Part shown: positions 1 through 5,301 of the stretch, piece by piece
Numbering within the stretch: the stretch's first letter is position 1
Layout: every line of letters starts with the position of its first letter
Assembly (NCBI GenBank): GCA_031282385.1
Contig: JAITDV010000277.1
Coordinates: forward strand, 1 to 5,516
DNA: 5,516 nucleotides
Reading direction: 5' to 3'
DNA from: Planctomycetaceae bacterium
GTDB taxonomy: Bacteria > Planctomycetota > Planctomycetia > Pirellulales > Thermoguttaceae
The notes under the pieces: generated by a model
Seen by the model: the letters and a program-made list of their open reading frames with translations, nothing else
What the model was told of the DNA's origin: nothing
Database searches by the model: none
Made by a program: the position numbers and the translations under genes

Positions 1-260
1 TGTCCGCCGATAAGCCGTACATATTTCCCATGTGCGTTTTGAAAAAACCAATTCATTCTATCCGAAACTTGCCAACCTTGATGGCTTGCATACACAACTT
101 TGGGATATTTTGACACAAATTCATCAAGTACTTCCAATGTACCATCTGTTGATCCAAAATCGTAAATAAGAATCTCATCCGCCTCAGAGATGATTGATTC
201 AAATGTCCGCCTAATGAACCTGATTTCATTATAAACTGTAATAAAAATCGAAACTTTCAT
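1..260 (-). CDS. Family 2 glycosyltransferase, N-terminal part (cut by window edge)
   Basis: The first 86 residues of a glycosyltransferase with a GT-A fold, of the family 2 type that moves a sugar from a nucleotide-sugar donor to an acceptor, usually for surface polysaccharide or lipid glycosylation at the cytoplasmic face. The start MKVSIFITVYNE is the typical first beta strand and N-E turn. DEILIYDFGSTDGT (residues 28-41) is the nucleotide-binding D-x-G-S-T-D-G-T signature. The HGKYVRLIGG stretch (77-86) matches the strand leading to the metal-binding acidic motif, which would lie just outside the window. The ATG at 258-260 is chosen because AAAGGAG lies 7 bases upstream. There is no signal peptide or membrane segment in this part. 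Acceptor and donor cannot be inferred. The gene follows the broken gene at 388-938 after a gap holding a palindromic repeat. Confidence 0.9.
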   Translation of the reverse strand, partial: MKVSIFITVYNEIRFIRRTFESIISEADEILIYDFGSTDGTLEVLDEFVSKYPKVVYASHQGWQVSDRMNWFFQNAHGKYVRLIGG

Positions 261-267
261 TATTATT

Positions 268-274
268 CTCCTTT
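268..274 (-). promoter_or_regulatory. Shine-Dalgarno site of the glycosyltransferase gene
   Basis: AAAGGAG on the minus strand ends 7 bases before the ATG at 258-260. It is the strongest ribosome binding site in the window and fixes the glycosyltransferase start. Confidence 0.75.
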
Positions 275-309
275 AGATTCATTGTGAGTGTTTTTCATGA
301 TTTGAGGGA

Positions 310-410
310 TTAATAAACTGTCCACACTTAAAATTTACTTCACCGTCGCCTGTTTGCGATAGGTAAACAAACGAATGTAAATGAAATTTAAAGTGTGAAC
401 TGTTTAATAA
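310..410. repeat. Palindromic variant (copy D) of the dispersed intergenic repeat
   Basis: Two arms face each other. Positions 310-336 and 384-410 are complementary at 23 of 27 positions, and both carry the arm motif GTGTGAAC-x-GTTTA (one mismatch in the left arm). The middle contains CACCGTCGCCTG, as in the other copies, followed by TTTGCGATAGGTAAAC. That segment is the reverse complement of the loop seen in copies A and C, so the loop appears flipped. The right half is a second copy of the left arm, not the right half found in A, B and C. The right arm overlaps the end of the gene at 388-938 and supplies its stop codon. The element lies about 50 bases upstream of the glycosyltransferase start. 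Confidence 0.75.
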
Positions 411-938
411 TTCCTTTTTCTTTTTTGATCTCTGCATATTTTTCTCTAAAATCTCTGCGTATATTAGGTCCGAATTGTACGCATTCGCGACACAATATAC
501 TATCATAAATAATTACATCTTTAAACGGCAATAATACAATATTTACCATAATAGGTAAACTTACAACTAGATATATATCACTGATTGGATTTGTTATTCC
601 AATAACACTGTATAACAAATCATTTTCATAATCCAGAAAAACACTGTATTTTTTTAAGTGTTTAAGAAGGATGAATTGTCCTGAAATTTTTTCTTCCAGC
701 CTTTTAATATTTGTATATGTTCTTCAGGGACATTTTCTAGTGAGTCAATATATTCATCAATTATTGTAACGTCGCCCCAAAGTTTATCTTTTAATGTTAT
801 TACATTTTCGAAAGGCAATCCTTCAGGACTTTTAGGATGTCCAAAATTCGGAATCAGATTATATTTGTCATTGACATAAGACAATAATCCTAAAAAATTA
901 GAAAAAAATAAATTTCCGTCATCTGGTGAAAGTCGCAT
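388..938 (-). pseudogene. Conserved uncharacterised ~183-residue protein, broken by a one-base frameshift
   Basis: Two consecutive pieces in different frames make one protein. The first (938 down to about 690) runs from MRLSPDDGNLFF through LWGDVTIIDEYIDSLENVPEEHIQILKGWKKK. The second (about 690 down to 388) continues ISGQFILLKHLKKYSVFL and holds LPIMVNIVLLPFKDVIIYDS and FGPNIRRDF. Adding one A to the A6 run at 687-692 joins them into 183 residues. From memory this matches, end to end, an unnamed family of about 180 residues in cyanobacteria, Firmicutes and planctomycetes. Shared features are a helical N-terminal half with an LW-x-x-x-x-x-IDEY motif, then W-K at the midpoint, then the LPFKDVIIYD strand pair. 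Its function is unknown to me. There is no signal peptide or membrane segment, so it is probably cytosolic. The ATG at 936-938 has AGAGG 8 bases upstream. Read literally, translation would stop at 654 after 94 residues. A sequencing error in the A run is possible. The last residues QFTL and the stop come from repeat copy D. Confidence 0.8.
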
Positions 939-946
939 TAAAAATA

Positions 947-951
947 CCTCT
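947..951 (-). promoter_or_regulatory. Shine-Dalgarno site of the frameshifted gene
   Basis: AGAGG on the minus strand lies 8 bases before the ATG at 936-938. A good ribosome site on a broken gene suggests that the break is recent or is a sequencing artefact. Confidence 0.6.
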
Positions 952-1013
952 AAAAATTTCTTTGTATGATGGTTAAAATTTTACTGAACTTTTGCAAAAT
1001 AGCGTTTAACACT

Positions 1014-1040
1014 ATAAATTTAAATGTGAAATGTTTATCA
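1014..1040 (+). repeat. Solo arm (E) of the dispersed repeat, degenerate
   Basis: The stretch around AAATGTGAAATGTTTA resembles the arm motif AAAGTGTGAACTGTTTA of copy D, with a few changes. No opposite arm or core hairpin is visible beside it, so it looks like a decayed remnant. It lies about 75 bases upstream of the gene starting at 938. Confidence 0.4.
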
Positions 1041-1094
1041 AATTACTATTTTTTTTGATGCATTATTGTAACAATAATTATGTTAGTCAAAAAT

Positions 1095-1121
1095 GAAAAT
1101 TCAAGTGTGAACAGTTTAAAA
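1095..1121 (+). repeat. Solo arm (F) of the dispersed repeat
   Basis: CAAGTGTGAACAGTTTAAAA closely matches the right arm of copy D (AAAGTGTGAACTGTTTA) and, in reverse complement, the left arm of copy C. It is in the same orientation as arm E, about 80 bases away, with no core between them. Together these arms fill most of the 211-base gap between 938 and 1150. I see nothing else in that gap. Confidence 0.55.
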
Positions 1122-1149
1122 ATACTCGCAACTGAATAGTTACTAATTA

Positions 1150-2091
1150 TTATGGAATTGGGTAAGTTGTTGGTTCTAATGATTGTGTTGGCGTCTGAGT
1201 CGGATTTGGTATCGGATTTGGTATCGGTGTTGGCGTCGGCATCGGCGTTGGCGTCGGCGTCGGCGTTGGTTGTGTGGAGGAAATGTTGTTGGCTACGGCA
1301 ACAGTAGGTTTTTCTGGCTTGTCAGGTAACTTGTCTTTCAATAAACGTTCATTGGGAAGTTCTTTGAAGTATCTGGCTTGGTCGGCAAAAGAGTTTAGTT
1401 TTCTGTCGCGTTTTCGTTGCATGAAAAAAGGCATTGCGTGTCCCGCGAAAGTCGGCTCGCTATAGATTGTCCCGTAAGTGAGAGGTCCTGTTCCTGCAAA
1501 CCATAAATTTTGCGCTCTGCTTTCACTTATACTGTTACCTGAAGCCCAAATTGGACGTCCGGTTTTTTTGTTGTACGCGAATACAGCTATCTTGGCAACC
1601 CCTATTTGTTTTGTCCGTCTTATAAATGGAATTTCCGGGATTACCGCACCTGAAATTGTTGCTCCTGGTATTGAGGGAATTGAAAGCGACGGCACCCCAA
1701 GCAGAAGATCATCACGATCCGTACCAACCGCCCCCGCACGAACATCCACAATATAATCCGCATCAGTTTCAGAATCACACAAAATACCGCCGCTGGTCGC
1801 AAGATGTTGACGTAACGCCATCGTTAAATATTTATTGTCTGTAATCTCGTTGATAGCAGTTGTATTGATATAGACTCGACGATCTCCCAACGGGCGAAAA
1901 TTTATCTTGCCAACAGCGCTGTCAATTGCGTTGCTGATCAAAAGTTGTTCTGTACCGGTGCGCGCAGTATCACTCCACTTAGTTGTACCACAACCCGCAA
2001 AACCAAAAAACAAAAAATAAATCAGAGTAAAAAAAATATAAAACAAAACAAAATTTATACCATTTTGCATCTGAATTTTATCATCTCTCAT
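1150..2091 (-). CDS. Planctomycete-type lipoprotein (DUF6655-like) with Pro/Thr-rich C-terminal tail
   Basis: A predicted lipoprotein of unknown function, probably held on the outside of a membrane by a lipidated Cys. From the ATG at 2089-2091 it has 313 residues: an n-region with R and K, a long hydrophobic stretch (about residues 12-31), then GFAGC with Cys34. The -3 residue is Phe, which is atypical for a lipobox. The body starts CGTTKWSDTARTGTEQLL and holds INFRPLG, ADYIVDVRAGAVGTDRDDLL, IGVAKIAVFAYNKKTGRPIW and a late GTIY motif. I recall this order from the planctomycete family DUF6655. The last 40 or so residues are Pro/Thr/Asn-rich repeats, probably an extended wall- or surface-reaching tail. 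The frame is open further up, with a TTG at 2184 giving 344 residues. I prefer the ATG because it leaves a normal-length signal peptide, but neither start has a good ribosome site. Confidence 0.8.
   Translation of the reverse strand: MRDDKIQMQNGINFVLFYIFFTLIYFLFFGFAGCGTTKWSDTARTGTEQLLISNAIDSAVGKINFRPLGDRRVYINTTAINEITDNKYLTMALRQHLATSGGILCDSETDADYIVDVRAGAVGTDRDDLLLGVPSLSIPSIPGATISGAVIPEIPFIRRTKQIGVAKIAVFAYNKKTGRPIWASGNSISESRAQNLWFAGTGPLTYGTIYSEPTFAGHAMPFFMQRKRDRKLNSFADQARYFKELPNERLLKDKLPDKPEKPTVAVANNISSTQPTPTPTPTPMPTPTPIPNPIPNPTQTPTQSLEPTTYPIP
1183..1272 (-). repeat. Hexanucleotide repeat coding for the Thr-Pro tail
   Basis: Near-tandem six-base units of the ACGCCG/ACGCCA type, read on the minus strand, encode QPTPTPTPTPMPTPTPIPNP and then a looser Pro/Asn/Gln run. 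Units differ mostly at the third codon position, plus ATG, ATA and AAT replacements of the Thr codon. Such a microsatellite can lengthen or shorten by six bases without breaking the frame. Confidence 0.8.
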
Positions 2092-2231
2092 TATTTCAAT
2101 AATCTTGAAATCAAAAATATTTTTGACACGATTTATATCCTCTTCAAAATTTATAATTCGGTTTTCACTTTTTGTAATTGACAAATTGACATGACAAACT
2201 TGGACGCTAACTCAAAAAACAAAAAATTCAA

Positions 2232-2252
2232 AAAAGTAAATAATTTACTTTT
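2232..2252 (-). terminator. Possible terminator hairpin after the 354-residue barrel gene
   Basis: AAAAGTAAAT at 2232-2241 and ATTTACTTTT at 2243-2252 are perfect reverse complements around one A. The hairpin begins one base after the stop codon at 2254-2256. On the minus strand it runs into TTTTTTGAATTTTTTG, a T-rich tail as in intrinsic terminators. The stem has only two G-C pairs, so it may be weak. The 162 bases up to the ATG at 2091 show no other feature. Confidence 0.45.
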
Positions 2253-2253
2253 C

Positions 2254-3318
2254 TTAAAACGTAAATCTTAATCTTATGAAAAATCCTGTGTCCGGCTTGT
2301 AAACTTGTAATCTTTTAAATTCCAATTCACGTCCGGTTGTGCATCCGGTTTCTACGCTGAATGTTATTCCGCTTGTGTAACGATGTTCGTAACCGATCAT
2401 GAAACGAAAATCATGATAGTCAATCTCGTATTCTGTACTCTTGTTCACGTAATAAAATGAACCGCTGCCAAGTTCCATTCCGCAATAAATCCATCTCGTG
2501 AAATTTTGTCTTGAGTTTATATTAAATTGGTCAAAACAATTCAGCCGCCTCGCAATTCGCATTATCGGGAAAAGCAATTCAACATTGACATCAGGATTAG
2601 GCGTCCAAATCAAACCGCCAATCGGTAACCAATTGTACTCGTCACTGCGATCAAGATACGCAACTCCAAGAATCAATTTTAAACGCGGATTAAAATTCCA
2701 GATTGCAGCAATATGAGCAGGATAACGCATCGACTTGCTCGAATTGCCTTCAAACGTTCCGCTATACAAAACTGAAACCGCTAAGTCAAATGATAACTTC
2801 TTCTCAATAACAGGAAATAACCAACGAAAATCTACACCGGTAGTATAAGAATCAATTGCGTCTGAAAATTTGTAGTTGAACCGCTTGTGGCTAAACGACG
2901 GCGTGATAATCAACGGAGATTTTTCAGTGGGCAATGGAAAAGCGAATACGAGTGAAATATCTGATTGTATTAAACCTAATCCTTCATCTCCGCCTTCAGG
3001 TATCCACATTGAACTGCAATTTAATTTTTGAAAAATACTGTTTCGCCGCCCGTTTTGCGCAATATTCGACAAATATAAATCGCCAACTTCCTTTGACGGA
3101 ATCAACTGTATTCCTTCCGTCTGCTCAATATATTTGTCCGCATCAATTACTACTTCAGGCATGATATTCAAATGCGAAAACGCGCCGGTTTCTGATTCAC
3201 TCGGATACGGTAAACTTGTTGCAGTATTAAACGAATCCGCATTAGTCAACACGCAAAATCCAATCGTCAACCCAAAAATTATTACAGATAAAAATAAATC
3301 ACAAATTGTCAATTTCAT
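2254..3318 (-). CDS. Outer-membrane beta-barrel protein, 354 residues (DUF6268-like)
   Basis: A predicted exported barrel protein of unknown cargo or ligand. Residues 1-27 form a signal peptide (Lys2, hydrophobic 8-24, likely cleavage after LTNA). Residues 28-100 are a linker rich in Ser, Glu and Pro. From about 115 to the end, short amphipathic strands alternate with polar turns: SDISLVFAFPLP, PLIITPSFSHKRFNY, TTGVDFRWLFPV, LKLILGVAYLDR, LPIGGLIWTP, VNVELLFPIMRIARRL. It ends IRLRFTF, with the terminal Phe expected for insertion by the BAM machinery. The pattern Y-L-D-R, then LP-x-G-G-x-I-W-T-P, then F-P-x-x-R-I-A-R-R is one I recall from planctomycete DUF6268-type proteins. The protein at 3520-4743 is a paralogue. 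The ATG at 3316-3318 is favoured by the signal peptide. Only a weak GAGA lies upstream. Repeat copy A lies in the leader region. Confidence 0.8.
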   Translation of the reverse strand: MKLTICDLFLSVIIFGLTIGFCVLTNADSFNTATSLPYPSESETGAFSHLNIMPEVVIDADKYIEQTEGIQLIPSKEVGDLYLSNIAQNGRRNSIFQKLNCSSMWIPEGGDEGLGLIQSDISLVFAFPLPTEKSPLIITPSFSHKRFNYKFSDAIDSYTTGVDFRWLFPVIEKKLSFDLAVSVLYSGTFEGNSSKSMRYPAHIAAIWNFNPRLKLILGVAYLDRSDEYNWLPIGGLIWTPNPDVNVELLFPIMRIARRLNCFDQFNINSRQNFTRWIYCGMELGSGSFYYVNKSTEYEIDYHDFRFMIGYEHRYTSGITFSVETGCTTGRELEFKRLQVYKPDTGFFIRLRFTF

Positions 3319-3354
3319 TTTCGTCTCAAAAAATCTCTTTCATTTCAATAATTT

Positions 3355-3455
3355 TAAACTACTCACACTCTAACTTTCCCTTGCCGCCGCCTGCTTACCT
3401 ATCGGAAAGCAGGCTTTTACGCTCTTGAGTCACGTAATTTATAGTACGAAAAGTA
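3355..3455 (+). repeat. Dispersed intergenic repeat, copy A
   Basis: Shares with copies B and C the block GCCGCCTGCTTACCTATCGG, then GCAGGCTTTTACGCTCTTGA, then TTTATAGTACGAA. CCTGCTT (3390-3396) and AAGCAGG (3407-3413) form a perfect 7-bp stem with a 10-base loop. The left end (ACTCACACTC) is a degenerate arm motif. It fills most of the 201-base gap between the two barrel genes and starts 36 bases upstream of the ATG at 3318. There is no ORF inside it. Confidence 0.85.
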
Positions 3456-3474
3456 TCAATACCGAATCAGTTGG

Positions 3475-3504
3475 CAAGTATTACTTGAACAATTTAGAAT
3501 TGTT
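3475..3504. repeat. Two adjoining short palindromes downstream of the 407-residue barrel gene
   Basis: CAAGTATTACTTG (3475-3487) is a palindrome around a central T. It is followed directly by AACAATT-TAG-AATTGTT (3488-3504). They begin 15 bases after the stop codon at 3520 in the direction of transcription. No T run follows on the minus strand, while a short T run follows on the plus strand, so a terminator role for the barrel gene is doubtful. Confidence 0.4.
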
Positions 3505-3519
3505 TTTGGTATAGTTTAA

Positions 3520-4743
3520 TTAAAAATCAATTCCTAGTTTAAGATAAAAAACCGAACGCGGCGAAAGCCATTTATATCCACGAGAGTACAATTCACGATC
3601 AAAACTTCCACCCAACTCAATAAATCCGTTTATTTGATTATTCCATTGAAAGTCGCAACCTGCGCCGATTTTAATATCGTTATAATCTGTTTCGCCGGTG
3701 TGTTGCCAACGCCAACTCTCACCACCTAATTCACCTTGAATATACCCCCACGCCGTAAGCCGCCCATCCGCCCAAATACGCTTGGAAATTTTCGGCTTCG
3801 GAAACACAATATAAAATAACCAATCATCACGCGGAATCCATTCAAATCCAGCGACCGGCAACATCTTGTAACGTTGCCGATCCATGTAACGCCCGCCGGC
3901 AATAATATTGAATTGTTGCGAGATGCGGAACTTGCCTATAACTTCGCCTTGATAACGCAACGCATCCGAATTTATCCGCTTAAAATCAGAATACGCCCCA
4001 AAACGAAACCACGATTCAAGCGAAAAAAACTCCGTAATTTGAGGCTTTATTCCAAAATCAATATACGCCGCAAATCCATTCGCATGCACATCAACATTGC
4101 CCGGTCCATTCCACCAAAACAAACTTCCGCCCGGCGCAATATAAACCGCCCCCGAACCGCCCGAACCGGTTTGATAATCAGGAATGAATCTACACGGAAT
4201 CGCAAATTGCATTCTTATATCAAGCTCCTGCATTCCAAACGAATTTATACTTTCACTATTGCCGCGCGGAATGTATTGATAACCAACATGTGTTGCTTCA
4301 CGGAATTTCTTCATAGTAGTTACTGTTTCAGGAAAAAAATTATCAAAACTGCCGCCTGAAGATGTTCCAGAATAATTTGAATAAGCGCCGGTATAATTTG
4401 AAGTATTACTTGAGGTCGAAATCGTATCAATAATTGCATAAGGATCAAATTGAGACGTGTACGAAGTAGTTGATGGCGGAGCTTCAGTTGTTGCAGGCGG
4501 ATTGATCGGCGCAGGCGTAAGATTTTGCGCAACATAATATTGATTAGCAAAATTAACGCCGGACGTATTTGAACTGTAATTACCGGATTCAATTATCGCA
4601 AGAGAACCTGCACCGCTGTAGAGACGCGCACCATCACTCGTTTGGGCAATTATTGTTGCGCAAAATATTAGAAATAAGCATAACTCAAATATTACGCTGA
4701 ATAATTGAATAAAAAAACAGTTTGTCTTGTGTATAAAAATCAT
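3520..4743 (-). CDS. Outer-membrane beta-barrel protein, 407 residues (DUF6268-like paralogue)
   Basis: A predicted exported outer-membrane barrel protein of unknown function. Residues 1-33 form a signal peptide with a long hydrophobic core and likely cleavage at ATIIA/QTS. Residues 35-140 are low complexity, rich in Ser, Thr, Asn, Tyr and Pro, and probably form a flexible periplasmic or surface segment. A barrel-like C-terminal region follows from about 170, ending FYLKLGIDF with a terminal Phe. Motifs shared with the protein at 2254-3318 are: YMDRQRYKMLPVAGFEWIP (286-304) against YLDRSDEYNWLPIGGLIWTP; VFPKPKISKR (313-322) against LFPIMRIARR; GELGGESW; and DYNDIKIG. The glycine-rich SGGSGAVYIAPGGSLFWWNG (194-213) is absent from the paralogue and may be an extended loop. 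The ATG at 4741-4743 is chosen for the signal peptide. No ribosome site is visible, and an inverted repeat lies in the leader. Confidence 0.8.
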   Translation of the reverse strand: MIFIHKTNCFFIQLFSVIFELCLFLIFCATIIAQTSDGARLYSGAGSLAIIESGNYSSNTSGVNFANQYYVAQNLTPAPINPPATTEAPPSTTSYTSQFDPYAIIDTISTSSNTSNYTGAYSNYSGTSSGGSFDNFFPETVTTMKKFREATHVGYQYIPRGNSESINSFGMQELDIRMQFAIPCRFIPDYQTGSGGSGAVYIAPGGSLFWWNGPGNVDVHANGFAAYIDFGIKPQITEFFSLESWFRFGAYSDFKRINSDALRYQGEVIGKFRISQQFNIIAGGRYMDRQRYKMLPVAGFEWIPRDDWLFYIVFPKPKISKRIWADGRLTAWGYIQGELGGESWRWQHTGETDYNDIKIGAGCDFQWNNQINGFIELGGSFDRELYSRGYKWLSPRSVFYLKLGIDF

Positions 4744-4760
4744 AAATTTCGGAAGCCAAT

Positions 4761-4777
4761 ATATTGAACCACAATAT
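4761..4777. promoter_or_regulatory. Inverted repeat in the leader of the 407-residue barrel gene
   Basis: ATATTG-AACCA-CAATAT is a perfect 6-bp inverted repeat with a 5-base spacer, 18 bases before the ATG at 4743. It could be a regulator binding site or a small leader hairpin that covers the ribosome-binding region. In AT-rich DNA it could also be chance. Confidence 0.3.
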
Positions 4778-4797
4778 GATGATTAAATTCAGGATAT

Positions 4798-4896
4798 ATG
4801 TTCGTACTATAAATTGCAATGACTCAAGAGCGTAAAAGCCTTTCCGATAGGTAAGCAGGCGGCGGTAAACGAAATTAAAGTGCGAACAATTTATAA
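4798..4896 (-). repeat. Dispersed intergenic repeat, copy B (inverted)
   Basis: Reading the minus strand gives ACCGCCGCCTGCTTACCTAT, CGGAAAGGCTTTTACGCTCT and TGAGTC, then AATTTATAGTACGAACA. This nearly matches copy A but lacks the three bases GCA in the core, which breaks the 7-bp stem. TGTTCG (4799-4804) and CGAACA (4883-4888) form short inverted ends. It lies 54 bases upstream of the barrel gene at 3520-4743, in the opposite orientation to copies A and C. Confidence 0.85.
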
Positions 4897-5172
4897 TTTT
4901 CGGAATGCAATATTTTTTGAACGTAAAACGGAATAAAATTTACGCCGTTATATGTTCGTGTGATTATTTCCGTATGAAATACTGTAGAAATAAATTATTA
5001 GCCTTGCTGTTACATTCCATATTTGATGAGTACATCCAAAACTGCAGTCAGTCTAGTTTCACGATTGAATATTATATATGCGAGGGATACAATATTTCGC
5101 GTTTTATGTCAAGACGAGTTTTTTCAATTTTGAGGTAAATTGTACGAGATACCTTGCAAAATGTAATTTTTT

Positions 5173-5275
5173 TGAACTGTTCACACCTTAAATTTCGCTT
5201 ACCGCCGCCTGATTACCTATCGGAAAGCAGGCTTTTACACTTTTGAGCCGTGCAGTTTATAGTACGAACAGTTTA
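5173..5275 (+). repeat. Dispersed intergenic repeat, copy C
   Basis: The clearest copy for element ends: AACTGTTC (5175-5182) and GAACAGTT (5266-5273) are perfect 8-bp inverted repeats, giving a unit of about 100 bases. The core is ACCGCCGCCTGATTACCTAT, then CGGAAAGCAGGCTTTTACAC, with the stem reduced to CCTG/CAGG. No ORF or transposase is inside, so it would need outside help to move, as MITE-like elements do. Confidence 0.85.
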
Positions 5276-5301
5276 CGAAAGAATTTTTACGAATTTATTA
5301 G

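Noticed and set aside
279..506. 75-residue minus-strand ORF overlapping the end of the frameshifted gene
   Set aside because: It lies in a different frame over the family-like C-terminal piece and repeat copy D. It has no ribosome site and no recognisable motif.
687..692. Programmed -1 ribosomal frameshift site
   Set aside because: The A6-TTT context lets the P-site tRNA re-pair but leaves a first-position mismatch in the A site, and I see no clear stimulating stem directly downstream. Mutation or read error is simpler.
1478..1756. 92-residue plus-strand ORF
   Set aside because: Antisense to the conserved body of the lipoprotein, with no motif and no ribosome site of note.
3874..4359. 161-residue plus-strand ORF, rich in Arg and Ile
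   Set aside because: It is antisense to the 407-residue barrel gene, whose protein is family-like with a signal peptide and terminal Phe. The Arg/Ile bias is what an antisense frame of this gene would give.
4320..4592. 90-residue minus-strand ORF rich in Leu, Ile and Arg
   Set aside because: An alternative frame of the low-complexity Ser/Thr/Asn region of the barrel gene, with no independent support.
4905..5138. 77-residue plus-strand ORF between repeats B and C
   Set aside because: No Shine-Dalgarno site, no recognisable domain, and random-looking content rich in Cys, Tyr and Asn. It is mentioned only as part of the spacer.
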